In this document: positions 1 through 7,736 of the stretch, in pieces
How the letters are laid out: each line of letters opens with the position of its first letter
Position numbering within the stretch: the first letter of the stretch is position 1
Source: Anaerolineales bacterium
Lineage (GTDB): Bacteria > Chloroflexota > Anaerolineae > Anaerolineales > Villigracilaceae
DNA: 64,000 nucleotides
Direction: 5' to 3'
Assembly: GCA_023382595.1 (NCBI GenBank)
Contig: JAHDWB010000005.1
Coordinates: 62,001 to 126,000, forward strand
Program-made: the position numbers and the translations under genes
Notes under the pieces: generated by a model
The model's input: only the letters and a program-made list of their open reading frames with translations
The model's database searches: none
What the model was told of the DNA's origin: nothing

Positions 1-4
1 TTGA

Positions 5-838
5 TTATAACGTTTTCAGGATTGCCGCTGCGCCGTAGCCGACCACGGATGAGTAGTCTTTTGTAATATCGCCCGATGTGGCGTAGTTGAGAATTTGCAC
101 GCTGTCTGCGCCGAGATGCTGACACGCCCATAATGTTGCCGCCACTGCCGCATGACCACAGGCGAACCCTTTGCCGGTGTATTCGGCTTGAAAAATGGCA
201 TGCGGGTTGAACGACTCGAAACACTTGAGCATGTGCCGGTCGAACATCTTTGCAGTTTGCTGATCGTAAAAGTGGGAGAGGTCTGTGGACGCGACGAGTA
301 GCGCGTTTTTGTTCTTGAGCGTTTTCGCGAGCGCGTCACCGAGCTTTTGCGCGGTGTGTTCCTCCTGTTCGCGGATCATGACCGGTAAAAGTTTAAATCC
401 ATTTTGAAAGACCCGCTGTAAAAACGGGAGTTCGATCTCCAGCGAATGTTCCTTGTCATTTGAAATGCGCGTGATGGGAATATCGAGATGGCGTTGCAGT
501 TCTTCCAGCGAGTTCGCATCTACTTCAAGGTTGCCCAATGGCGTCGCATAAGCTTGATGGCTGGTGGCGATCAGTTGATATGGCGCATAATTATGGAACG
601 GTGAAAGGACGGCGACCAAATCGGGGTTTTGTCCGCGCAGGGCGGCAAACGCATGCGCAGCAACCGCGCCGGAATATTTGTGCCCCGCGTGCGGCGCGAT
701 TACGCCGATCACATCCCCATCTAGTTTTGGCACTTTCGCATCCGCGAGATACCTGTCGATGGTCGCTGCAAGCGATTTGGGCATACCTTCGTACCAGGTT
801 CCCGCAATCGGAGAAGGTCGCAGGTCAAGCGCATCCAT
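5..838 (-). CDS. Memo/AmmeMemoRadiSam system protein B family protein
   Basis: The 277-residue product matches the MEMO1 family (bacterial AmmeMemoRadiSam protein B), a fold related to class III extradiol dioxygenases. Visible family motifs are APHAGHKYSG near the N-terminus, LSPFHNYAP, STDLSHF and CGHAAVAA; the His and Cys residues in these correspond to the metal-site region in the family. The biochemical role in bacteria is uncertain. The ATG at 838 was chosen because the homologous N-terminus (DLRPSPIAGTWYEG) begins just after it, and because a TACAAT box lies exactly 6 nt upstream with no Shine-Dalgarno, which suggests a leaderless mRNA. No radical-SAM or AMMECR1 partner is next to it in the window, but the gene ends at the window edge. 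Confidence 0.85.
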   Translation of the reverse strand: MDALDLRPSPIAGTWYEGMPKSLAATIDRYLADAKVPKLDGDVIGVIAPHAGHKYSGAVAAHAFAALRGQNPDLVAVLSPFHNYAPYQLIATSHQAYATPLGNLEVDANSLEELQRHLDIPITRISNDKEHSLEIELPFLQRVFQNGFKLLPVMIREQEEHTAQKLGDALAKTLKNKNALLVASTDLSHFYDQQTAKMFDRHMLKCFESFNPHAIFQAEYTGKGFACGHAAVAATLWACQHLGADSVQILNYATSGDITKDYSSVVGYGAAAILKTL

Positions 839-898
839 GGAATCATTGTAGCATAATGGGAAATGAAAACCGAGTCCCTGATATACTTTTTGTCTGTG

Positions 899-1840
899 AT
901 GAAAAAACTGCTCACCCTGATCCTGTTGACATTTATCGCCTCCTGCGCTGTGCCCCAGCCTGCTCCTCCACCCGAAGCGACGTCCACCCCGATCATTCTC
1001 CCGCCCACGCTGACAGCGACTCTCCCACCGCCGACTGTAACGCCGCTTCCAACCGCGACCATCGTCCCAACAGAGACGCCCATTCCCTGCGACCCATTCA
1101 TTGCCGAATTCTGCATCACGGACGAGACGCTTATCTTTCAACGACCCATCCTGCCGCCGGGTAATGATTCAGTCGACATTTCCTATCGCTACGGCACCAC
1201 CGCCAAACGGACGCGCGATCCGCATCATGGCGTGGAATTCCTGAACCGCTTTGGCACGCTTGTCCATGCGGCAGGTGACGGGGAGGTGGTGTTTGCAGGA
1301 CCGGACGAAACGGCAGTGTACAGTCCGTGGGCGGTATTCTATGGAAACATGATCATCATCCGCCATGAAAATGACCTGTACACGTTGTACGCCCATCTCT
1401 CGCAGATTGACGTGCGCGAAGGTCAGTGGGTGTTTGCGGGTGAAAAAATTGGCGAGGTCGGGCAGACGGGCGGGGCGACGGGCAGTCACCTCCATTTTGA
1501 AGTGCGGCGCGGCGAGGACATCACCGATTACTTCTCCACAGAAAACCCCGAACTATGGCTGATCCCCAAAGCAGGGACGGGAACGATTTCCATTACGCTG
1601 CTTTCTGATAGAACGACCAAGCTTGAGCGGGATATTGTCATCACGGGATCGACCGGTATCAATTATTACGTCACGACCTATGCCAAAGGATTTGAAAACA
1701 ATCAGGAGGATGTTGTGATCGGGGATCTTCCAGCAGGTGGTTATCGGATTGCTTTTATTGAGGCTGGTATCTTTTTCGAGCGCTGGGTGGATGTGCTGGA
1801 TGGAAAATTGACAGAGGTTGTCTTTCGCGTGGGAGAATAA
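899..1840 (+). CDS. M23-family peptidase-like lipoprotein
   Basis: The 313-residue product begins with a lipoprotein signal peptide (lipobox FIASC, Cys16), followed by a Thr/Pro linker (residues 25-63) and a LytM/M23 domain. The zinc motifs are HHGVE (109-113), YAHL (His166) and GSHLHFEV (His197, His199). The canonical HxxxD aspartate is Glu113 here, so activity could be altered. After the M23 domain there is a beta-rich C-terminal region of about 100 residues of unknown function. Inferred role: peptidoglycan or S-layer cross-link hydrolysis, or a scaffold at the cell surface. ATG 899 was preferred over an in-frame ATG at 863 because it gives a proper signal peptide. It ends in a bidirectional terminator. 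Confidence 0.85.
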   Translation: MKKLLTLILLTFIASCAVPQPAPPPEATSTPIILPPTLTATLPPPTVTPLPTATIVPTETPIPCDPFIAEFCITDETLIFQRPILPPGNDSVDISYRYGTTAKRTRDPHHGVEFLNRFGTLVHAAGDGEVVFAGPDETAVYSPWAVFYGNMIIIRHENDLYTLYAHLSQIDVREGQWVFAGEKIGEVGQTGGATGSHLHFEVRRGEDITDYFSTENPELWLIPKAGTGTISITLLSDRTTKLERDIVITGSTGINYYVTTYAKGFENNQEDVVIGDLPAGGYRIAFIEAGIFFERWVDVLDGKLTEVVFRVGE

Positions 1841-1877
1841 AAAGACTTCCCAAGCGTTACGCTTGGGAAGTCTTTTT
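1839..1877. terminator. Bidirectional rho-independent terminator
   Basis: A hairpin with arms AAGACTTCCCAAGCG and CGCTTGGGAAGTCTT is flanked by A-run and T-run, so it can stop transcription from both the M23 gene and the convergent lipoprotein gene. It overlaps the M23 stop codon. Confidence 0.85.
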
Positions 1878-1894
1878 ATTGCGTGTAGTGATAC

Positions 1895-2698
1895 TTACGG
1901 TTCGCTGATCCTGATCCAATCCATTTCGACCTGGATCGGAAGGACGTTGAAAGCGGACACCGAAACACCGACGCCGCCATCGCGAAGCGCGTATTTTCTT
2001 TCGGTCAGGGAGTTGACTTCCTTGCCATTGATGGTCAATGTCAACTTGTCACCGGCGCAAGTGATGGAATATTCATTGATGTTCTTGCCGGTCTTGATGG
2101 CATTCGAACCGCCGTTTGTGATCGTGAAGTAATCGATATCTCCATTGCTCGTGATTTCGGCATAGAGAATATCATATAAACCATTATTGGCGATGTTGAA
2201 CTCATACCAGCCAACTTCCGGGTCATAGCGGCAGATCAAGCTGACGGAATTGTTGTTCCTGCCTCTGTTGTCGGCAGTGACTTCCAGCTTCACGTCGGTG
2301 TAATTTGCACCTTCATAGAAGAGGTAGTAGTATACGTATTCGCTGTCGAAGTTCCAGACCAGTTTTCCATTCTTGGGCTCAACTGTTACTTTGTCAGGAT
2401 CAGAATTACCCGAGCCGGTTACGGATAGGGACGACCATCCACTGGAAAGCGGAGCGTCAAACTCTTCGGTGAAAAATTGCTGGTTCCCTGATGTGGATGG
2501 TTCTTGTGGCGGAGGTTGGGGAGGCTGTTCCTGTTGCGGCTGCTCAACAGGTGCGCTGGTTGGGGGAGGGGGGTTGGTCGGAAGGGGTGGGTTGGTCGGG
2601 GCGGGTTCGGCGGGCTGGGTACCTCCTCCCATACAAGCCAAACTTACGGCTACCAACAAGGCAACAAATGCAAACAACATGCGATATTGGGATTTCAT
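1895..2698 (-). CDS. Secreted lipoprotein with concanavalin-like beta domain
   Basis: The 267-residue product has a lipoprotein signal (VSLAC at about residues 18-22), a Pro/Gln/Thr-rich linker to about residue 70, and a beta-rich domain of about 195 residues. The pattern (opening FFTEEFDAPLSSGW, closing MDWIRI) fits the LamG/DUF1080-like jelly-roll fold seen in Chloroflexota surface proteins. Such domains often bind carbohydrate, but no ligand can be assigned. The start at 2698 has the Shine-Dalgarno AAGGAG 9 nt upstream. It stands alone between two terminators. Confidence 0.75.
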   Translation of the reverse strand: MKSQYRMLFAFVALLVAVSLACMGGGTQPAEPAPTNPPLPTNPPPPTSAPVEQPQQEQPPQPPPQEPSTSGNQQFFTEEFDAPLSSGWSSLSVTGSGNSDPDKVTVEPKNGKLVWNFDSEYVYYYLFYEGANYTDVKLEVTADNRGRNNNSVSLICRYDPEVGWYEFNIANNGLYDILYAEITSNGDIDYFTITNGGSNAIKTGKNINEYSITCAGDKLTLTINGKEVNSLTERKYALRDGGVGVSVSAFNVLPIQVEMDWIRISEP

Positions 2699-2803
2699 GA
2701 TATTGCTTCTCCTTAATAAATGATACGTGAAAACTTTCGCAAGGATACTTCAAAACCATTTAAAGTGGAAGGTACTTTAGTCCTGCCAGATTCTGGATGA
2801 GGC

Positions 2804-2847
2804 TAAAAAATAGACATCCTGCTAAGCATTTAGCTGGATGTCTATTC
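2804..2847 (-). terminator. Rho-independent terminator of the 2864-3370 gene
   Basis: On the minus strand, arms ATAGACATCC and GGATGTCTAT are followed by a run of six T. It lies 17 nt beyond the stop codon of the small membrane protein gene. Confidence 0.8.
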
Positions 2848-2863
2848 GATGATGCAGCGATGG

Positions 2864-3370
2864 TTACTGTTTGCCTGCCACTTTGCGGATGCGTTTCGGT
2901 TTGTCGGGCTGTGCGGGTGTTTCCTTTTGAGCTTCTTCCTCGACGGGTGCTGAAAGAACTTCAGGCTGGAGAGATGCTGGGGTTGGCGAGACAGGCATCG
3001 GCGCGTTATTGAGGCGGGTGAAATAATCCTTTACGGTCAGGTCATTGTAGAAGATGAGGGCGAGGATGCCAACCACCATCGAGAAGACGTTGCCCATCAG
3101 GACGGTCAGGATCTGAAATACAGCGATCGATGTGGAGGGCTGGGTGGGCTGCGGTTGGGCTGTCAACAGTTTTGCGGCGTAGACGATCTCGAAGATTCCG
3201 AGGATGGTCGGCAGGATGGTGACCGGCAGGCAGATAACGCCGATGAAGGTGCCGAGCGCGGTGGCGGATGCGACAAATCCCCAGAAAATGTTGATAATGC
3301 CGCTGGTGAGGGTCATGACGGCAATGGCTGTAACCAAGCCGGGTTTTTGTTCGGGATAGGATGTGTTCAT
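2864..3370 (-). CDS. Small multi-pass membrane protein, unknown function
   Basis: This 168-residue protein has about three to four hydrophobic segments (residues 12-34, 37-65, 85-108) and a basic, Pro-rich cytoplasmic tail ending in KPKRIRKVAGKQ. No catalytic motif is visible. The start is supported by AAGGAG 6 nt before the ATG. It appears to be a single transcription unit with its own terminator downstream. Confidence 0.65.
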   Translation of the reverse strand: MNTSYPEQKPGLVTAIAVMTLTSGIINIFWGFVASATALGTFIGVICLPVTILPTILGIFEIVYAAKLLTAQPQPTQPSTSIAVFQILTVLMGNVFSMVVGILALIFYNDLTVKDYFTRLNNAPMPVSPTPASLQPEVLSAPVEEEAQKETPAQPDKPKRIRKVAGKQ

Positions 3371-3433
3371 TCGTTTCTCCTTGTAATGTCAGACTGGAAG
3401 ATATAACGAATGAAAGTCGATATGGTTGCAGGG

Positions 3434-4339
3434 TCAAGGCTGTTGAAATATCAGGGATAGCCCGCCAAGATATTGGGTGCCATTCGGTTCCGTGCAAATG
3501 GGGGCTGTGATGTTGGGGATGAAGGATCCGCCTGTGACGATGCGGATGTTGTAGACTGTATCTGCCTGCATGACGAAATCAGCGTATCCATTGCCTAACT
3601 CGGGCTTGAAACCGGTAAAGAAGCGGTCTTCCCCCCGATTCCATGTGACGACAATCTCAACACCCGCCGCCTGTCTGCGGCGCGCATCCATGAACATGAA
3701 TTGCATCAACCCGGGTTGTCCGCCCGGTTCACAGATGGTTTCCTGTTCCGCGAGGGTAAAGGGTGCGCCGGGTGCAGAGCTGGGCGTGAACGTTGGGCGC
3801 GGGGTGTTGGTTTCTGCAATGGATGGGGTAAGCGGGGTTTGTTCAAAAGAGACCGTGGGTATGGAAGTGGGGGCTTCTGTTGGTTCCTCGTCTGCTTCAA
3901 CGGATGACAGTGTTTCAGTTGCTTGCGGGGTGGCATCTATAACAGGTGTGTTGAAACTTGGCAGCGGCGTGGAGGTGGATGGGGCGCTGGCAAATCCCTG
4001 TCGCAGATCAGTGGCGAGTTGAACGAGGTGTTGTACTTTTTCGATGGGCTCCCCGGCGGCGACCATACGTTGTGCTTGGGCGCTTAGTTCGGTGGTGGGA
4101 TCTGTATCACCAAGAAGTTCCAGGCGGGCGCGGGCGCGGGCAAGGTCACGGGTGGATGTGTAGGATGCGGCAATGACAATGCGGTATTGGTCTTTGAAGT
4201 CGGCGCGCAGGATGGCGGGATTCGCGTCCACGTATTGGACGGGGGAGAGAAACCAGGAGTAAACAAGACCAAGTCCAAGTCCGATGAGAAGCGCGAGGAT
4301 GAGATGCAGGAAGGTCAGGTGGGGAGGTGTCCGGTTCAT
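3434..4339 (-). CDS. Membrane-anchored protein with Thr/Pro linker, paralogue of upstream gene
   Basis: The 301-residue product has one N-terminal membrane helix (about residues 9-29), then a short helical domain to about residue 110, a long Ser/Thr/Pro linker (about 115-195), and a C-terminal beta domain with conserved-looking Cys residues. The first 75 residues align with the upstream 119-residue protein (GLGLVYSWFLSPVQYVD against ALGLVYGWVIDPIEYTD). The ATG overlaps the upstream stop by 4 bp, so the two are translationally coupled. No function is recognised. Confidence 0.65.
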   Translation of the reverse strand: MNRTPPHLTFLHLILALLIGLGLGLVYSWFLSPVQYVDANPAILRADFKDQYRIVIAASYTSTRDLARARARLELLGDTDPTTELSAQAQRMVAAGEPIEKVQHLVQLATDLRQGFASAPSTSTPLPSFNTPVIDATPQATETLSSVEADEEPTEAPTSIPTVSFEQTPLTPSIAETNTPRPTFTPSSAPGAPFTLAEQETICEPGGQPGLMQFMFMDARRRQAAGVEIVVTWNRGEDRFFTGFKPELGNGYADFVMQADTVYNIRIVTGGSFIPNITAPICTEPNGTQYLGGLSLIFQQP

Positions 4340-4695
4340 GGATTGGTGTTCCCCTGTGGCTGGTATGTCTGCATGGCGGTCAGCAGGGTTTGCAGCGCCA
4401 GCAGTTCATCCTGTGTGAAGTTGGTGCGGACGGCGTAATCCAGCGCGGAGGCTGTCATGTCGGCGGGAGATTCGCTGCTGAGAATGGCGAGGCGGCGGGC
4501 GGCGGTTTCGGGGTCGAAATCGCTTTGATATGCCTCTGCAGTCATGAGGATGTAATCGACGCGGTAATCTTCCCGCAGGATGTTGGGGGGGACGTCGGTG
4601 TATTCGATCGGGTCAATGACCCAGCCGTATACCAGTCCAAGGGCAATGCCGATGACAAGCGCAGTGACCAGCTTTATGATATTGGATGACAACAT
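4336..4695 (-). CDS. Small membrane-anchored protein, paralogue of downstream gene
   Basis: The 119-residue product has a single membrane helix (residues 6-26) followed by a helical domain. It matches the N-terminal part of the next gene, which suggests a tandem duplication after which one copy gained a linker and C-terminal domain. The mRNA is probably leaderless: TATAAT ends exactly 6 nt before the ATG at 4695 and there is no Shine-Dalgarno. Confidence 0.65.
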   Translation of the reverse strand: MLSSNIIKLVTALVIGIALGLVYGWVIDPIEYTDVPPNILREDYRVDYILMTAEAYQSDFDPETAARRLAILSSESPADMTASALDYAVRTNFTQDELLALQTLLTAMQTYQPQGNTNP

Positions 4696-4750
4696 GGTGA
4701 GATTATACCCAGCGCGCTCACAATTTGTGACTGTGGGGATTGGGCGAACA

Positions 4751-4862
4751 AATATCCGGACAGGCGACCGGCGGCACCCGAAGACGCTTCCTTACCGTTG
4801 CTATCTTTCGATCCTGGCGGGGTTCGAAAGGTTTCGCCGCGCCGGGCCTGCCCGGACAGGCG
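4751..4862 (-). ncRNA. ffs: Signal recognition particle RNA, small bacterial type
   Basis: On the minus strand the helix 8 core of SRP RNA is visible: GAACCCCGCCAGG, a 3-bp stem, a GAAA tetraloop (plus positions 4806-4809), then AGCAACGGTAAGG. CAGG and AGCA form the conserved symmetric loop that binds Ffh. The ends close through GTCCGGGCAGGC (about 4846-4857) pairing with GCCTGTCCGGAT (about 4754-4765), including G-U pairs. The length of about 110 nt is normal for the small bacterial form without an Alu domain. Exact ends are estimated from the closing helix. There is no protein gene in 4696-4894. Confidence 0.87.
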
Positions 4863-4894
4863 CAAGGATACCCGAAGTGAGGAGGGGTGTCAAA

Positions 4895-6280
4895 CTATTC
4901 GTCTTTGATTTCCATGCTGGATAGGAAAAGTTCAACGAGATGAGGGTCGAATAGGACGCCGGCTTTTTCCCTCAAGTAGGCGATGACTTCGTTGCGCGGC
5001 ATTTTTTTTCGGTAGGGTCTGTCGCTGCTCAGGGCATCCCATACGTCGATGATGGCGAAGAGGCGGGCGGTGGTGGGAATCTCTTCGCCTTTTAATCCGC
5101 GCGGATATCCGCTGCCGTCCCAGCGTTCGTGGTGGTAAAAGGGAATTTCAAGCGCGGGGTGCAGGTACGCAATGGGGGAGAGCATATCGTACGCGTATGT
5201 GGGATGACGCCGCATTTCTTCCCATTCGGATTCGTTCAGTGGACCGGGCTTTTGCAGGATCTCGTCGGGGATTGCCATTTTTCCCATGTCATGAAGTAAC
5301 GCGCCGCGGCGGATGTGGGCAAGTTCCTCGTTGTTGAAGCCGAGCTTTGCGGCGACCTTGAGCGTGAGTTCGGTGACGCGTTGAGTATGTCCCTCGGTTT
5401 CCCGGTCACGCAGGTCGAGGGCGCGCACCCAGCCTTCGATTGTCCTTTCGTAGGCTTCGCGCAAATTGTCATGCGCGATCTGCAGGGCTTCCTCCGCTTT
5501 TTTTCGTTCGGTGATGTCGCGGGAGGCGGCTTGCACTTCGAGGACGGAGCCGGTGGCGCGATCCAGGATGGCACGGGCTGTGGATTCGAGCCAGACATAA
5601 TGTCCCTTTTTGTGGATGGCGCGGAACGTCACGGTTTGGGTTGTCTCGACGGAACGACCATTAAAGATATTCATGACCATGTCGCGGTCTTCACCGTGGA
5701 ACAGGTCATAGCTCAGTTTTCCGGTCAGTTCTTCGGGGGTGTAGCCCAGGATGACCTCACAGGCTGGGGAGACGTAGAGCATGTGTCCATCGGTGGAGAG
5801 GCGGGAAATCATGTCACTGGCGTTTTCAGCCAGCAGGCGGAATTGTGATTCGCTGTCAAGCAGAGCTTTTTGCATCCGCGCACGTTCAGCGCGAGCCGCC
5901 CATTGTTCGATGGCGCGTTCGGCGAGATGCGGCATATCCAGCATGGATTCCGGGGACTTGACCACATAGTCCAATGCGCCGGATTTAAGCGCTTCCACGG
6001 CGATCTTTTCGTTGCCGTAGCTTGTCATGAGGATGATGGGAGGGGATGTGAACGGGTCGAATGTGTTTGGAAGCAGTTCCATGCTTTCGCCATCCGGCAG
6101 GCGCCAGTCTGCAATGATCAGCGAGGGCGGGCGGGCGAGCATGTATCTGCGGGCTTCGTTCAGGGACCGGGCGCGCTGCAATTGAATGTGCGGCTGCTGA
6201 TCTTCGAAAGCGCGTTGGATCAATTCCGCATGCGGGTCTTCGTCTTCGATGAGAAGAATACTGGTCGTATCTTGCGGCAT
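4895..6280 (-). CDS. Response regulator with PAS and HD-GYP domains
   Basis: The 461-residue product has a receiver domain (phosphoacceptor Asp58, Lys108), a PAS/PAC domain (about 140-262, ending DITERKKAEE) and an HD-GYP domain (HDMGK at 330-334, HHERWDGSGYP at 383-393). HD-GYP proteins hydrolyse cyclic di-GMP; the metal-site and GYP residues are all present. It lies 15 nt downstream of a CheY-like gene on the same strand, so the two are likely cotranscribed and may be served by the same sensor kinase. No histidine kinase lies nearby. Confidence 0.9.
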   Translation of the reverse strand: MPQDTTSILLIEDEDPHAELIQRAFEDQQPHIQLQRARSLNEARRYMLARPPSLIIADWRLPDGESMELLPNTFDPFTSPPIILMTSYGNEKIAVEALKSGALDYVVKSPESMLDMPHLAERAIEQWAARAERARMQKALLDSESQFRLLAENASDMISRLSTDGHMLYVSPACEVILGYTPEELTGKLSYDLFHGEDRDMVMNIFNGRSVETTQTVTFRAIHKKGHYVWLESTARAILDRATGSVLEVQAASRDITERKKAEEALQIAHDNLREAYERTIEGWVRALDLRDRETEGHTQRVTELTLKVAAKLGFNNEELAHIRRGALLHDMGKMAIPDEILQKPGPLNESEWEEMRRHPTYAYDMLSPIAYLHPALEIPFYHHERWDGSGYPRGLKGEEIPTTARLFAIIDVWDALSSDRPYRKKMPRNEVIAYLREKAGVLFDPHLVELFLSSMEIKDE

Positions 6281-6295
6281 AAGGGTGTCAGTGAA

Positions 6296-6739
6296 TTAAA
6301 GGCGGGGGTGTGTATTCCATCCGAGCCAGTAAAAACCAAGGTCATCCATGAGTCTGCTGAACTCTTCAAAACCCACCGGTTTGACGAGGTAACTGTTGAC
6401 ATAATTGTCGTATGCGCGCGCCACATCTTTTTCGGCTTCCGAGGTGGTCAACACAATGACGGGAATGTTCTTTGTATCGTGCTGTTCTTTGACGGTGCGC
6501 AAAACCTCGAGTCCATCCACGCGCGGCAGGCGTAGGTCCAGAAGGATCATGTGCGGACGAGGGCTTGATTCCGGGTCTGTATACTCTCCCCGCCGCATTA
6601 AATAATCCAGCGCAGATTGACCATCCGTAAAATGCTTGATCTTGTTGGCGATACGATGGTCTTCCAGTGTCCTGATCACAAGTTCGGCATGGTCTGCATT
6701 GTCTTCCACGAGCATGACTAATACAGGTTCTCCCATCAT
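6296..6739 (-). CDS. CheY-like single-domain response regulator
   Basis: The 147-residue product is a stand-alone receiver domain of the Rcp1-like type. The acidic pocket (VEDN), phosphoacceptor Asp68 (LLDLRLPRVDGLEVL), Thr98/Thr99 and Lys120 are present. The start at 6739 was chosen because AAGGAG lies 6 nt upstream; a second ATG follows directly. It precedes the HD-GYP regulator, suggesting a two-step phosphorelay or shared input. Confidence 0.9.
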   Translation of the reverse strand: MMGEPVLVMLVEDNADHAELVIRTLEDHRIANKIKHFTDGQSALDYLMRRGEYTDPESSPRPHMILLDLRLPRVDGLEVLRTVKEQHDTKNIPVIVLTTSEAEKDVARAYDNYVNSYLVKPVGFEEFSRLMDDLGFYWLGWNTHPRL

Positions 6740-6851
6740 GTCTGGCTCCTTCCCGGATTTTTGTAATTGTAAACGATTTGCCCGTATCGGACATGGCATT
6801 TTTGCAAAGTGAAAACAACAGCGCAAAGCATGTCTGGTACTGAACAGAACG

Positions 6852-6860
6852 TGATATAAT
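6852..6860 (+). promoter_or_regulatory. Extended -10 promoter element before the STAS gene
   Basis: TGATATAAT fits an extended -10 element, 44 nt before the STAS start. A small hairpin with arms TGCCG and CGGCA (6863-6877) lies in the leader. No good -35 box is seen, which is normal for extended -10 promoters. Confidence 0.55.
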
Positions 6861-6904
6861 CCTGCCGATTAGCGGCAAAATCCAACTTGTTGCAAGGAGA
6901 TATC

Positions 6905-7240
6905 ATGGAAATCACAACTCAGGAATTCAAACATTGCGATTTGTTGAAGGTGAAAGGGCGCGTGGACAGTTCAACAGCCCCCGAGTTCTCGAAGGCGCTT
7001 GAGAAGATCAATAAAGACGGCCGCTTTAAGATCGTTATTGACATGAATGAACTCGAGTATATGTCCAGTGCCGGCTTCCGTGCCCTGCTTGCAACCCAAA
7101 GGAATTGCAAACGCTATAACCGCGGCGAGTTGGTCCTTGTCAACGTCCCTGAGCGGATTCAAGAAGCGCTTGAACTTGCTGGGTTCACCGAACTCTTCAA
7201 AACATTCGACGATCCCATTGAAGCGGTGGGCAGTTTCTAG
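6905..7240 (+). CDS. STAS-domain anti-sigma factor antagonist
   Basis: The 111-residue product is a full STAS domain of the SpoIIAA/RsbV type. The family phosphorylation site lies in ELEYMSSAGFRAL; Ser55 aligns with the phosphoserine, while the preceding Asp of the usual DSSG motif is Ser54. AAGGAG lies 5 nt before ATG 6905. It is followed by an RsbW-like kinase and a PP2C phosphatase, so the three form a classical partner-switching module: the kinase phosphorylates Ser55 and the phosphatase restores the active form. No sigma factor gene is in the window. Confidence 0.9.
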   Translation: MEITTQEFKHCDLLKVKGRVDSSTAPEFSKALEKINKDGRFKIVIDMNELEYMSSAGFRALLATQRNCKRYNRGELVLVNVPERIQEALELAGFTELFKTFDDPIEAVGSF

Positions 7241-7321
7241 GAGCGCGCGGCGCCGCCCTGGATAAAACAAGACAGGAAATTGCCGCCTCTTTTTACGATG
7301 GAGGCGGTTTATCATTTATTC

Positions 7322-7732
7322 ATGCCAAGTTACACATTCCCAGCCAGGTTTGAATTTCTGGATGAAATTCGAGACATGGTCGCACAAGTAGCCCGCGATG
7401 GCGGATTTTCCGAGAAGGCGATCTATTCGCTTCAACTTGCCGCCGACGAAGCCGCCTCCAATATCATCGAACATGCCTACGATGGCATCTCCGATGCATC
7501 CCTTTACGTTTCATGTGACATGCAGGACGACGAGATCTTGATCGTCATGCGGGATACGGGGAAACCGTTCAATCCTTCCGACGTCAAGGAACCCAACCTG
7601 AAAGCGGATCTGTCCAAACGCCAGATCGGCGGACTGGGCGTCTATCTTATGCGCAAGCTAATGGATACGGTCCATTACGAAGCCAACGCCAAAACAGGCA
7701 ACCTGCTCAAGATGACCAAGCGGAGGGAATAA
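7322..7732 (+). CDS. RsbW-like anti-sigma factor serine kinase (GHKL ATPase)
   Basis: The 136-residue product has the HATPase_c_2 boxes: N box ADEAASNIIEHAY, G1 DTGKPF and G2 GGLGVYLM. The family binds a sigma factor or other partner and phosphorylates a STAS antagonist. ATG 7322 fits the family N-terminus; an in-frame ATG at 7298 would add eight residues but lies inside a hairpin. That hairpin (CCGCCTC and GAGGCGG, 7284-7306) separates this gene from the STAS gene and could attenuate or limit translation. It is 4 nt from the downstream phosphatase gene. Confidence 0.85.
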   Translation: MPSYTFPARFEFLDEIRDMVAQVARDGGFSEKAIYSLQLAADEAASNIIEHAYDGISDASLYVSCDMQDDEILIVMRDTGKPFNPSDVKEPNLKADLSKRQIGGLGVYLMRKLMDTVHYEANAKTGNLLKMTKRRE

Positions 7733-7736
7733 CTGC

